64,000 nt of DNA from Falsirhodobacter deserti (GTDB lineage: Bacteria > Pseudomonadota > Alphaproteobacteria > Rhodobacterales > Rhodobacteraceae): assembly GCF_004015795.1 (NCBI RefSeq), contig NZ_ML137218.1, forward strand, positions 724,048 to 788,047. Reading direction: 5' to 3'. The notes beneath the pieces are model-generated. The model searched no databases. It had not been told where the DNA came from and saw only the letters and a program-made list of their open reading frames with translations. The position numbers and the translations under genes were made by a program. This document shows positions 8,591-18,717 of this stretch, in pieces. Each line of letters opens with the position of its first letter. Within the stretch, counting starts at the first letter, position 1.

Positions 8591-10083
8591 AGATGCTCGT
8601 GCCGCACATCCCCTACAACAGGGCCGAAACCGTGCAGTCCTACGCCGCGCGTCTCTCCCTCATCCACACCGGGCAGCGCGCGTCGCGCCTGCTGGAGGAT
8701 TGCGGGGTGAAGCCCGCGCGGTTCGGTATCGGGCACGTGGAGGAGATCGCCCGGTTTGCGGAGGCGGCGGGGGTCGAGATTGGCGTCCTGCTAGGCGGCA
8801 CGATCCGCGCGCTCTCCCGCCACAACAGCTTCCGGGACGAGGATGTATCCCGGCAGTTCCTGTCGCCGCGTGTTCGGCAGTTCTGCCCGCACTGCCTGCG
8901 CGAGGACGGACCTGCCTCGAAATGGCACCACCGCATTGTCTGGTGCTTCTCGTCGATCCCGATCTGCCAGCGCCACGGGGCCACCCTGGTTGAGCTGGAC
9001 GACGATGCGGGTGACATCGGCGAGGCCGTGGAACACGCCGGAGGGCTCGAGGCGGCCGAAGCACTGACGCAGCGCGCCGAAGGCGGCCGACACCTCGCAT
9101 GGCTGCACCGCCGCCTCGACATGGTTCCCGATACCGGCTGGCTCGACGGGCAGACTCTCGAGCAGGTGCTGAACGCATCCGAGATGCTGGGGATTGTGCT
9201 CGAACATGGTCAGGACATCCGCCCCGTGAAGTTGCCGCGCATGGAGCGGAGCCGTTCGCTGGAGATCGGCTTCCGTATCTATGAGCAGGGATCGGATGCC
9301 GTTTATGCAGCTCTTGGCGACATCCGGCGAAAGGCGTCGGCGACGGCCGTCCATGCGGGTCCCCTGGCGATGTATGGGCCGCTTTACGACTGGCTCGATC
9401 GCCGGTCGCAGCTGATCGCGCCCGGACCTATCCGCGACATCCTGCGCGAGCACATCCTCGATCATGACGCCTACATGCAGGGTGAGAAACTGCTCGGGGA
9501 GGTCGTGACGGAGCGCCGGCTGCACTCCGTGAAGAGCCTTGCCCTGACGTTGAAGGTCGATCGCAGGCGCATGTCGCGATTGCTTCAGAAACTTGGGCTG
9601 GTGCCGGAAGGGGCCACGGACGGCGAAAGCGGGCGCCTCGTGTTTCCGGTCGCGGAGGTCGAACAGCTGGTCGGCGACTACGAAACCGCCATCCCGCTTG
9701 CCGAGGTGCCGGAATATGTCGGCGGCACGCAGAGCCAGACCTTGGCGCTCTACAGGGCGGGCATCCTGCCTGCTGTCATCCCGGCCGATGCGCCCGGTGC
9801 CGTGCGCGGGGTGATTTTTGCGCGCCGTGTTCTGAACGATCTTCTGGCTCGGATCGGGGCCTTGCCGCTTCTGGAGAACGGGCATCAGGGTCGGGCCCTG
9901 ACCATCGCGGAGGCGTGCCAGCGTCATGGCGGGCGCACCGATGATCTGACGCGCGCGGTGCTCCTGCGAGAAATTCCGGGCTACAGGATTTCCGGGGAGC
10001 CGAGGCTTCACGGACTCCGGGTTTTCGTATCGGATATTCTGGCCACGCGGCAGGTGGATGTCGTCGGCGGCGGTGTTCCCTAG
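8584..10083 (+). CDS. tniQ: TniQ/TnsD-like target-site selector
   Basis: Protein of ~499 residues of the TniQ family, the DNA-binding component that chooses the insertion site and recruits TnsC. The N-terminus has the typical VPHIPYNRAETVQSYAARLS block. A zinc-finger region follows: FCPHCLRED, then a conserved WCFSSIPICQRHGATL segment, giving a CxxC...CxxH arrangement. The size is close to TnsD (about 500 residues) and larger than the short TniQ proteins of CRISPR-associated elements; no CRISPR array or cas gene is in the window. The C-terminal half contains HTH-like segments (KSLALTLKVDRRRMSRLLQKL) and may read a specific attachment site. The start ATG at 8584 overlaps the end of tnsC; 8593 is an alternative. 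The target gene is unknown. Confidence 0.88.
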   Translation: MVKMLVPHIPYNRAETVQSYAARLSLIHTGQRASRLLEDCGVKPARFGIGHVEEIARFAEAAGVEIGVLLGGTIRALSRHNSFRDEDVSRQFLSPRVRQFCPHCLREDGPASKWHHRIVWCFSSIPICQRHGATLVELDDDAGDIGEAVEHAGGLEAAEALTQRAEGGRHLAWLHRRLDMVPDTGWLDGQTLEQVLNASEMLGIVLEHGQDIRPVKLPRMERSRSLEIGFRIYEQGSDAVYAALGDIRRKASATAVHAGPLAMYGPLYDWLDRRSQLIAPGPIRDILREHILDHDAYMQGEKLLGEVVTERRLHSVKSLALTLKVDRRRMSRLLQKLGLVPEGATDGESGRLVFPVAEVEQLVGDYETAIPLAEVPEYVGGTQSQTLALYRAGILPAVIPADAPGAVRGVIFARRVLNDLLARIGALPLLENGHQGRALTIAEACQRHGGRTDDLTRAVLLREIPGYRISGEPRLHGLRVFVSDILATRQVDVVGGGVP

Positions 10084-10117
10084 CGTTCATCTTGCGGTCA
10101 CGGTGGAGATCATGGCA

Positions 10118-10150
10118 AAGGGCTCGCAACTGCGGGCCCTTTTCTTTTTT
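10118..10150 (+). terminator. Rho-independent terminator of the tns operon
   Basis: Stem GGGCTCGC (10120-10127) pairs with GCGGGCCC (10132-10139) around an AACT loop, with one T-G wobble. It is flanked by AA/TT extension and followed by TTTTCTTTTTT. It lies 35 bp after the tniQ stop and closes the four-gene operon. Confidence 0.85.
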
Positions 10151-10198
10151 CGCATGATGGTTTGCCGATATTGGGTCTTTGATCCGAATTGGAAAAAA

Positions 10199-10343
10199 CT
10201 ATGCCCCTAGGTTATACGGGGCCATTGATTTCATTGGATAAATAAACGGCTTCGGCAGTAACTTTGCCCCGATCTACATGATTTTGTAGCTCGGGGCATA
10301 GTTGCTGCCGTTCGGGGCAAAGACTTCCCGGTTCGGGGCATAG
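10199..10343. repeat. Five phased CGGGGCAWAG motifs, candidate transposon end or iteron-like array
   Basis: Five near-identical 10-mers: minus orientation at 10199-10208 (one mismatch) and 10262-10271; plus orientation at 10292-10301, 10313-10322 and 10334-10343. The three plus copies are spaced exactly 21 bp and the two minus copies 63 bp (3 x 21), which places all members of each group on the same DNA face. Repeated TnsB sites of ~20 bp spacing are usual at Tn7-like ends, and the array directly follows the operon terminator. The mixed orientation is less usual, and only one weak match (4274-4283) is seen near tnsA. Replication iterons or an operator array are alternatives. Confidence 0.6.
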
Positions 10344-10369
10344 ATTTTGCAAGCTGTTGATTCTGCTAT

Positions 10370-10391
10370 GACCGCCTTCGGGCGGTCTTTG
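10370..10391 (+). terminator. Hairpin with T-run before the DUF429-like pseudogene
   Basis: Perfect seven-base stem GACCGCC/GGCGGTC closed by a TTCG tetraloop (10370-10387) and followed by TTTGCTT. It sits between the repeat array and the broken downstream gene and looks like a true intrinsic terminator for plus-strand transcription. Confidence 0.7.
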
Positions 10392-10405
10392 CTTGTGGAG
10401 GGGCC

Positions 10406-10992
10406 ATGCAGTTCCAGCGCACCATCGGCATCGACTAATCCGGGGCGGAGACGGCGGAGTCCAGCCTGACGGCCTGAGGGTCTGCATGACGGAAGCAGGC
10501 GAGCCTGCGGTGGAGGTTCCGCCACCTGCGGGTCCAAAGCGTTACTGGACGCGACGCAGGCTGACGGACTGGTTGATCGCACGTCTGGCCGAGGACGTGC
10601 CGACCACCGCTGGCATCGACCATTCGTTCTCCTTCCCCAAGGTCTACTTCGCCCGCCACGACCTGCCACGCGACTGGAATACCTTCCTTGACGATTTCCA
10701 CGCGCACTGGCCGACGGATGAACCCGACCTCTACGTCGACTTCGTGCGGACGGGTGTGGCGGGGCTGGCGGCGCTCCGCAGTGGAGAGCCGCGATGGCGG
10801 CGTCGGGTCGAGGAGATCTGCCGTGCGAAATCCGTGTTCCATTTCGACGTGACAGGACAGGTGGCGAAGTACACCCATGCAGGGTTGCCGTTCCTGCGCC
10901 AGACACGTCGCACACTGCCCGACTTGCATGTCTGGCCCTATGACGGCTGGCACATGCCGGCCGGTGCCTCGTGCTGGTCGAGATTTACCCGC
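10406..10992 (+). pseudogene. DUF429-like hypothetical gene, nonsense plus frameshifts, 3' truncated
   Basis: Reads MQFQRTIGID, then a TAA where an aromatic codon is expected, then [11 protein letters not shown]; this is the start of a DUF429-like predicted nuclease. A one-base loss near 10462 moves the frame to the open stretch ending at 11160, which contains the family-like segments [77 protein letters not shown] and [12 protein letters not shown] second one-base loss near 10970 would restore ASVLVEIYP. Family similarity then stops and the sequence runs into a hisC fragment on the other strand. The gene has therefore been broken at least three times and is not functional. Confidence 0.7.
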
Positions 10993-11201
10993 CGCGATGG
11001 CCTGAGCCAGTTCCGACGAGGCTGGATCGGGATAGAGCCGGAGGTCATCGTTCGTGGCCGCGCGGATGGCGTCCAGCACGCGGGGCGACGGGCCGTAGGG
11101 ATTCTCGTTGGTGTTGAGCTTGACGAACCGCCGGCCCATGGCTGTTCGCCAGGGACGTAGGGCACGAGAGATTGGACGAGCGGGCTCCAGAACTTGTTCA
11201 C
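10990..11201 (-). pseudogene. hisC: hisC 5' fragment (histidinol-phosphate aminotransferase)
   Basis: From a GTG at 11201 the minus strand reads [21 protein letters not shown]. After a frameshift near 11140 it continues [20 protein letters not shown] and [19 protein letters not shown], the well-conserved N-terminus of HisC, a PLP enzyme of histidine synthesis. The match ends at ~10990 at the junction with the DUF429-like remnant, so more than 80 per cent of the gene, including the PLP-binding Lys, is missing. A functional copy must exist elsewhere if the organism makes histidine. The fragment shows that a recombination joined two unrelated loci here. Confidence 0.75.
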
Positions 11202-11249
11202 GGTCACTCTCCGATTCATCTCGCGCAATCACGGTCGGCAGGACGCTAG

Positions 11250-12069
11250 GCACCAGACTCATTCATTTCACAGCCAGAACGGTTGCGGCGAGAGCTATGG
11301 CTGAGAGAAAGACGATGGGGCACCTGTCGTAGCGGGTTACGACGCGCCTCCAGTCCTTGAGCCGACCGAACATGATCTCGATACGGTTACGTCGCTTGTA
11401 ACGGCACTTGTCGTGTCTGACGGGTTTCTTCCGACCTTTTCGATCCGGGATGCAGGCCTTTATCCCCTTGTCCTTCAACGCATCTCTGATGCCAATCGGC
11501 ATCATGGGCCCGGTCCGCAAGCATCCAGTCCGCCTTTGGCAGGCTGCTCAACAAGGCGACCGCGCCCCTGTAGTCGCTGACTTGGCCGGCTGTCATGAAA
11601 AAGCGGATAGGACGTCCCGCGGCAGCGGCATGCAACTTGGTGTTCATGCCGCCCTTGGTCCGGCCGATCGGTCGTCCGCCCCCCCATTTTTCAGCCGCAG
11701 GCTGGACGCCGTGCGGTGGGTCTTGAGATAGGTCGCATCGATCATGATCGTCTTCTCGTCTGCGGCCTCCCCCGCCAGACCGGACATGATCCGGGTGAAA
11801 ACGCCCATCCGGCTCCAGCGTTTCCAACGATTGTAGAGGGTCTCGGACGGGCCATGTTCCCGAGGCGCATCGCACCACCGCAGCCCATTGCGATTGATGA
11901 AGATTATGCCACTGAGAACGCGACGGTCATTGACCCGCGGACGTGGCTCTTGGGAAGCGCCGGAGTCGCGCCATCTGCGCCTCCGTCAGCCAGAAAAGAT
12001 TGCTCATCAGAAGGGTCTCCTGACGCCTTCTGAACCACGTCAACGAACCACAATAAATGGGTCCTGATT
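11250..12069 (-). mobile_element. IS5-family insertion sequence (IS427-like) with CTAG target duplication
   Basis: An ~820-bp element bounded by CTAG at 11246-11249 and 12070-12073. IS5 elements favour YTAR targets, which CTAG fits. The imperfect terminal inverted repeats read CAGACTCATTCATT on the left and, reverse-complemented, CAGGACCCATTTATT on the right. The interior holds a single decayed transposase gene on the minus strand. It separates the hisC fragment from a recombinase 3' fragment. Confidence 0.7.
11263..12007 (-). pseudogene. IS5-family (IS427 group) transposase, several frameshifts
   Basis: From an ATG at 12007 the minus strand reads MSNLFWLTEAQMARLRRF and then changes frame repeatedly. 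Recognisable pieces are KTIMIDATYLKTHRTASSLR (first Asp), IGRTKGGMNTKLHA, IRFFMTAGQVSDY, KADWMLADRAHDADW (second Asp region) and RRNRIEIMFGRLKDWRRV (Glu region), ending at 11263. Some IS427-group elements use one programmed frameshift between two frames. Here at least three frames are needed, and the GYDADW-type motif has been altered, so the gene is degenerate rather than programmed. Confidence 0.8.
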
Positions 12070-12072
12070 CTA

Positions 12073-12180
12073 GGAGCCGTGCAGCTCCTCCTTGGCCATA
12101 CAAAGATGGACAGCACGGGCCGATATCTCGCGATAGAGGTCGATGATGCGCTGGCCATCTCGGAGGCCCTCGATTGTTGA
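12073..12180 (+). pseudogene. C-terminal fragment of a tyrosine recombinase (phage-type integrase)
   Basis: The plus strand reads GAVQLLLGHTKMDSTGRYL followed by AIEVDDALAISEAL and a TGA at 12178-12180. This is the conserved C-terminus of tyrosine site-specific recombinases: the LGHT block holds the catalytic His and the following RYL supplies the tyrosine nucleophile. Everything upstream is missing; the IS with its CTAG duplication starts immediately before. It is a trace of an integrase gene, suggesting an integrated element once ended here. Confidence 0.75.
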
Positions 12181-12395
12181 AGCGCGGTGGGCGACCATCG
12201 GTTGGAAGTCCAGCTCATGGCCGGTGCCGTGCGTTACTGGGGTGGGGCATTCCGGATATTCGAAGATCTCTAACGACTGCACGAGAAAGCAATTGTGTGT
12301 TTCGCGAAACTGCGACCTGGCAGGTTCGACCATGCGCACTCATCGGTAGACAAAGGATTGGCATAGTTGGTAGAGATGCCCGCTCAATCCGTCGA

Positions 12396-12405
12396 TTATC
12401 TATGA
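12396..12405. promoter_or_regulatory. BioR operator-like site before bioR (autoregulation)
   Basis: TTATCTATGA differs by one base from the known BioR consensus TTATMKATAA. It lies four bases before the bioR start codon, where repressor binding would block transcription or initiation. Confidence 0.65.
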
Positions 12406-12408
12406 TTC

Positions 12409-13047
12409 ATGAAAAATCCCTCCAAAGAGACATTGGCGACCAAAATCGCCCGAAGTCTGGCCGACCGCATCATCACGGGCGTTATCCGCCCCAACACCCC
12501 GCTGCGCCAGGATCACATTGCCGAGGAGTTCGGGGCAAGCCACGTGCCCGTGCGCGAAGCCTTGCGGCAACTGGAGGCGCAAGGCCTGGCGGCCAGCGAG
12601 CCGCAACGGGGCATGCGGGTCACTTCGTTCGACGTGGAGGATCTGCACGAGGTGGCTGCCATGCGCGCATCGCTTGAGGTTCTGGCCCTGCGCCATGCGT
12701 TGCCCAATATGACCTCGTCCGTGCTGGACGCGGCAGAGCAAGCCACCCGTGCCGGTGATGCGTCACGAGAGGTGCGGGATTGGGAGGCTGCCAATCGCCG
12801 TTTTCACCGCCTGATCCTGGCGCCCTGCGCAATGCCGCGGCTGCTGTCGGCGATCGACACCCTCCACACCGCCAGCGCCCGCTTCCTGTTTGCCGCCTGG
12901 CGAACAGAATGGGAGGCGCCGACGGATCACGAGCATCGTGCCATTCTGGCTGCATTGCGGCGGGGGGAAACGGACAGGGCCTGCTCGATCCTGTCGAAGC
13001 ATGTTGGGCGAACAAGGCGCCGCGATCTTCAAAAGAATGGTTTGTAG
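12409..13047 (+). CDS. bioR: BioR, GntR-family regulator of biotin genes
   Basis: 212-residue GntR/FadR-subfamily protein. The N-terminal winged helix (residues ~8-75) shows LADRIITGVIRPNTPLRQDHIAEEF and SHVPVREALRQLEAQG, the GntR recognition helix pattern. The rest is an all-helical FCD-type ligand domain with conserved histidines (DWEAANRRFHR, HEHRAILAAL). The gene is directly upstream of bioY-bioB, and TTATCTATAA-type palindromes stand before both units. This is the arrangement described for BioR in alphaproteobacteria, where the protein represses biotin synthesis and uptake genes. Assignment as BioR rests on the operator match and gene context as much as on sequence. Confidence 0.85.
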   Translation: MKNPSKETLATKIARSLADRIITGVIRPNTPLRQDHIAEEFGASHVPVREALRQLEAQGLAASEPQRGMRVTSFDVEDLHEVAAMRASLEVLALRHALPNMTSSVLDAAEQATRAGDASREVRDWEAANRRFHRLILAPCAMPRLLSAIDTLHTASARFLFAAWRTEWEAPTDHEHRAILAALRRGETDRACSILSKHVGRTRRRDLQKNGL

Positions 13048-13074
13048 TCGGCAAATTGAGCGAAAGTACGATTA

Positions 13075-13084
13075 TTATCTATAA
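13075..13084. promoter_or_regulatory. BioR operator before bioYB
   Basis: TTATCTATAA is an exact match to the BioR consensus TTATMKATAA. It is in the AT-rich stretch 62 bp upstream of the bioY start, in a probable promoter position. Confidence 0.85.
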
Positions 13085-13145
13085 TCCGTATTGATGCTGA
13101 AGTTTGTGAGCTTCTAGTCATAGATATTTCCGCAAAGGACCTGTC

Positions 13146-13706
13146 ATGACACCGCATATGCTCCTTCTTCGCCCCAATCACAGGGCTCTGCTCCACTCCA
13201 TGCCCAAGGTGGTGGCCCTTGCGGCGATCATCACGCTCGGGGCAAAGATCCAGGTGCCGTTCTGGCCAGTGCCGATGACGATACACACGCTTGCGGTGAT
13301 GGCGATTGCCATTCTCGCCGGACCTCGTATCGCGGCCGGAGCGGTCGCCACATACCTGGCAGCCGGCGCGGCGGGCTTGCCCGTGTTCTCGGGCTCTCCG
13401 GCCCGCGGCATCGGGCTGGCCTACATGGTCGGGCCCACAGGCGGCTACCTGCTTGGTTACCTTGTGGCGGCTGCCTTGACCGGCTGGCTTGCCACCGGCG
13501 GGGGTATCGTGAGCCGCATCCTCGCCATGCTGGCTGGCATGGGGGTGATCTATGCCTTAGGCGCGGCTTGGCTTTGTAATTTCGTGCCAGCTGCCGATGT
13601 CTGGGCTGTCGGTGTCCTCCCCTTCCTCATGGGCGACCTGCTGAAGATCGGGCTTGCCGCAGGGCTGGCGACGCTTTGGATGCGGGCCCGGGGGCTGCGG
13701 GCATGA
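13146..13706 (+). CDS. bioY: BioY, biotin transporter substrate-binding component
   Basis: 186-residue integral membrane protein with about six hydrophobic helices, the S component of an ECF-type biotin transporter. Diagnostic BioY segments are [20 protein letters not shown] near the N-terminus, [10 protein letters not shown] and [10 protein letters not shown]. The genes for the ATPase and T component (bioM, bioN) are not next to it; many alphaproteobacteria have solitary BioY that can work alone or with a shared module. Its stop codon overlaps the bioB start (ATGA), and a BioR site precedes it. Confidence 0.93.
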   Translation: MTPHMLLLRPNHRALLHSMPKVVALAAIITLGAKIQVPFWPVPMTIHTLAVMAIAILAGPRIAAGAVATYLAAGAAGLPVFSGSPARGIGLAYMVGPTGGYLLGYLVAAALTGWLATGGGIVSRILAMLAGMGVIYALGAAWLCNFVPAADVWAVGVLPFLMGDLLKIGLAAGLATLWMRARGLRA

Positions 13707-14683
13707 TCCGCAACGACTGGACACTGGAGGAGGCGCAGGCCATCCACGCGCTGCCATTTCCCGACCTGATGCACCGGGCGCAATCCGCCCATCGACAGAA
13801 CTTCGATCCGCATGTCGTGGAACAGGCGAGCCTTCTCAGCATCAAGACGGGCGGCTGCCCGGAAGATTGCGGCTATTGCTCTCAAAGTGCCTTTCACAAG
13901 ACCGGGGTGAAGGCCACGAAGTTGATGGAGGTGGACGCTGTTATGGCGGCGGCGCGCCGCGCGAAGGCGGCGGGGGCGCAGCGTTTCTGCATGGGGGCTG
14001 CATGGCGCAGCCCGAAGGACCGCGATCTCGATGCCATCTGCACCATGATCAAGGGGGTCCGGGACCTGGGCCTGGAAACCTGCATGACGCTGGGCATGCT
14101 GTCGCCCGCGCAGGTCGCGCGGCTGAAGGAAGCCGGCCTCGACTTTTACAACCACAACATCGACACCTCGCCCGAGTATTACGCGAAGATAGCCACGACC
14201 CGGACCATGGACGACCGGCTCGAAACGCTCGACCACGTTCGGCGGGGCGGCATCAAGGTCTGTTGCGGCGGCATCCTCGGCATGGGCGAGGCAGACGAGG
14301 ATCGTGTCGCGATGCTGGTCGTTCTTGCGAACCTTGCCTGTCATCCCGAAAGCGTGCCGATCAACCTGTGGCAGCCCATCGGCAACACGCCGGTCGAGAA
14401 GATGGCAAAGCCGGTCGATCCCTTCGCCCTGGTGCGGGCCGTCGCGCTGGCGCGCATCCTGATGCCGCGAAGCGTTGTGCGGTTGTCGGCCGGGCGGACG
14501 GGGATGAGCGACGAGCTACAAGCCCTGTGCTTTCTCGCAGGCGCCAACTCGATCTTCGCGGGCGATGTGCTTCTGACGACGGGCAATCCCGCATCCTGGC
14601 AGGATGCGGATCTGTTCGACCGGCTCGGGATGCGCAACACGGTCGTCGAAAAGAAGCCGGTTTGCTTGGCACAGGGATCGTGA
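13703..14683 (+). CDS. bioB: Biotin synthase BioB
   Basis: Radical-SAM enzyme that inserts sulfur into dethiobiotin to form biotin. The Cx3Cx2C motif is CPEDCGYC with cysteines at residues 52, 56 and 59 when started at 13703. Further conserved blocks are [52 protein letters not shown] and [12 protein letters not shown], so both Fe-S cluster ligand sets appear present. Length (326 aa) is normal. The ATG at 13703 overlaps the bioY stop; an upstream in-frame start at 13676 lies inside bioY and is less likely. No other biotin synthesis genes (bioF, bioA, bioD) are adjacent. Confidence 0.95.
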   Translation: MIRNDWTLEEAQAIHALPFPDLMHRAQSAHRQNFDPHVVEQASLLSIKTGGCPEDCGYCSQSAFHKTGVKATKLMEVDAVMAAARRAKAAGAQRFCMGAAWRSPKDRDLDAICTMIKGVRDLGLETCMTLGMLSPAQVARLKEAGLDFYNHNIDTSPEYYAKIATTRTMDDRLETLDHVRRGGIKVCCGGILGMGEADEDRVAMLVVLANLACHPESVPINLWQPIGNTPVEKMAKPVDPFALVRAVALARILMPRSVVRLSAGRTGMSDELQALCFLAGANSIFAGDVLLTTGNPASWQDADLFDRLGMRNTVVEKKPVCLAQGS

Positions 14684-14880
14684 GCGTTTGCGCCCTTGGG
14701 TCATGCAGGCACTTCCACTCCGAACGATCTTAATCGGTCTGCCGCGGTGACTGAACTGGGTGCGCCTGGCGTCGGCCAAGGATGGGACGAGGCAGCCATT
14801 CAGCAGTGTCTCACACGGCGTTGGCCGCTTCATTGCGCGGGCCTGCAGTTGCTTTGGCGCGCGCACAAGGTCAGCCATAG

Positions 14881-16989
<2,109 letters not shown>

Positions 16990-17463
16990 CCGCGAACAGG
17001 TGAGGCGCTGGCTTTCAAGGCAGCGCCCACGGGCCCGTGGCTCAAGCGGTCGGGATATGAAGCAACATGATTGGCCGATCAATGGCAACTTTGCCCTCCG
17101 AGGGTCGATACTGCCTCGGCCGCCTAGTGTCAGCCGTGCCGTCGAGGATGGGGCATCCACGACCTTCGCTGCACCACGGCAAAGCGCATCGCTGTTGCAA
17201 CATCACCTGCGCGAAGGGCGGTTAGTGGGCGGTGCGGCATGACACCTGCTGCGAGCCCCGTGTTGGCGGACTGCTGACCTTTGCCGCCCCACGCACAAAC
17301 GGCAACAAGGCGCAGGTGGCGGAACTTCACAGAGGGAACTGCCATGGACGTCACGATGCTTTCGATCCTGACCTGGGACTGACCATGCGCTGTGCCGTGG
17401 TCTGGGACCAATCAGCATCGAGTGCCGACGCATGCAAGTCGTCGTGTTGCCGAACCCAGCCGC
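16990..17463. other. Gap after thiC without recognisable gene
   Basis: 474 bases between the convergent thiC and rlmF genes. A perfect palindrome CCACGGGCCCGTGG near 17028-17041 could act as a hairpin for thiC transcripts but has no T-run. No open frame with recognisable content was found. Confidence 0.4.
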
Positions 17464-18369
17464 CTACAAGGATCGCTGCCTTTCAGGATGGTACGTCCAG
17501 GCAATGAACCGGCTTGCCTTCTGCCCTTGCGCCATTTCGACGATCTTGAACTCGGCGACTCGCGCTCTTGTCAACAGGCGAGAGAGTGGCTTGAGGCTGT
17601 CTTTCCTGGATACCAGTGAGGTGAACCACAGACATTGGTCGGCAAAATCCATGCTCTGTTCGATCATTCTGGCGATGAAGCCGATTTCGCCACCCGGGCA
17701 CCACAGTTCGGCATTCTGGCCGCCGAAATTCAGGTCGCCCGAGTCTCCCTTCCCCAGGTTTCGCCACTTGCGCCGGCTGCCCTTGTCCGCGTGCTCGGGG
17801 GATGCATGAAACGGCGGATTGCACAGGGTGACATGGAAGATATCATCGGGACCGATCACGCCCTTGAAGACATCCTCTGGATTGTTCTGGCGTCTGAGCG
17901 TGATGTTCAGGCCGTTTCTTTGGCAAATCTGCCGGGCCGACTTGATCGAGACCGGATCGATGTCGACGCCCGTGAAGTCCCAGCCGTATTCATGCCGACC
18001 GGTCAGCGGATACACGAGGCTGGCACCGGTCCCGATGTCCAGCGCCTTGATGTCGGGGCCGTGCGGGATCTGGTGGCCATTACACTCGGCAAGCAGATCC
18101 GCGAGGTAGTGGATGTAGTCGACGCGACCGGGTATCGGAGGGCATAGGTAAGTGGTGGGAATATCCCAGTAATCAATGTCATAATGCGTTAGCAAGAGCG
18201 CCCGGTTGAGCATGCGAACCGCGTCCGCGTCCGAGAAATCGACTGTCATCCGACCGCGCGGGTTTCTCGTTGTGAGGGACGCCAGCTCGGGTGATTTCGC
18301 CATCAGACGTTCGAAGTCATACCCGTCCCGGTGCTGGTTGCGGGGATGCAACTTGGGTTTGACAGCCAT
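17464..18369 (-). CDS. rlmF: RlmF, 23S rRNA (adenine-N6) methyltransferase
   Basis: 301-residue SAM-dependent methyltransferase related to E. coli RlmF (YbiN), which methylates A1618 of 23S rRNA. The N-terminal LHPRNQHRDGYDFERLM block is characteristic, followed by LDIGTGASLVYPL (SAM motif I) and the catalytic NPPF tetrapeptide in VTLCNPPFHASPEHADKGS. Near the C-terminus is IARMIEQSMDFADQCLWFTSLV, typical of the family. MAVKPKLHPRN at 18369 is the likely start; the frame extends 12 codons further without support. The protein is most common in gammaproteobacteria, so this copy could have been acquired, and it lies among decayed genes. Confidence 0.9.
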   Translation of the reverse strand: MAVKPKLHPRNQHRDGYDFERLMAKSPELASLTTRNPRGRMTVDFSDADAVRMLNRALLLTHYDIDYWDIPTTYLCPPIPGRVDYIHYLADLLAECNGHQIPHGPDIKALDIGTGASLVYPLTGRHEYGWDFTGVDIDPVSIKSARQICQRNGLNITLRRQNNPEDVFKGVIGPDDIFHVTLCNPPFHASPEHADKGSRRKWRNLGKGDSGDLNFGGQNAELWCPGGEIGFIARMIEQSMDFADQCLWFTSLVSRKDSLKPLSRLLTRARVAEFKIVEMAQGQKASRFIAWTYHPERQRSL

Positions 18370-18717
18370 GGAAAACCTTCGTGCTACTCGGTGCATGAAT
18401 TGCACCCGACAGGGCGTCGAGCTTAGATCTTCATGGCCGCCTGAGGAATAGCGGAACGGACCTTGCCGGTCATCCCGTGCGAGACAAGGCAGGAGAGCGC
18501 GCAGTCAGCCCGAACAGGACAGTCGTGCCACGCTTGATAGACGAGCTCATTCGAACGAAATTCTCCTGCCCGACATGGTGAAGAACGGTCAAGTTGACTT
18601 GCCCCCAACATCCCACCTGCAGGTAGAGAATGGGACAAAAGCGACCGCCGGTTGCGCGACTGTGCGGAGGGGATATCTTATCCCAACATATAGCGCATTC
18701 GCACAGCTGGAGATCCA
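18370..18717. other. Gap between rlmF and the VOC gene
   Basis: About 350 bases between divergent genes. It should contain both promoters, but no clear operator or recognisable coding remnant was seen. Confidence 0.35.

Noticed and set aside
10199-10343. Possible CRISPR array
   Set aside because: The repeated unit is only ~10 bp with 21-bp spacing and occurs in both orientations; CRISPR repeats are longer and in one orientation, and no cas genes are present.
11263-12007. Programmed frameshift in the IS5-family transposase
   Set aside because: More than one frame change is needed and conserved motifs are altered, so decay is the better explanation.
12070-12339. 89-codon minus-strand frame near the IS end
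   Set aside because: The opposite strand reads the well-conserved C-terminus of a tyrosine recombinase, so this frame is its shadow.
13676-13702. Earlier bioB start at 13676
   Set aside because: It lies inside bioY, adds residues not typical of BioB, and the ATGA overlap at 13703 is the usual coupling.
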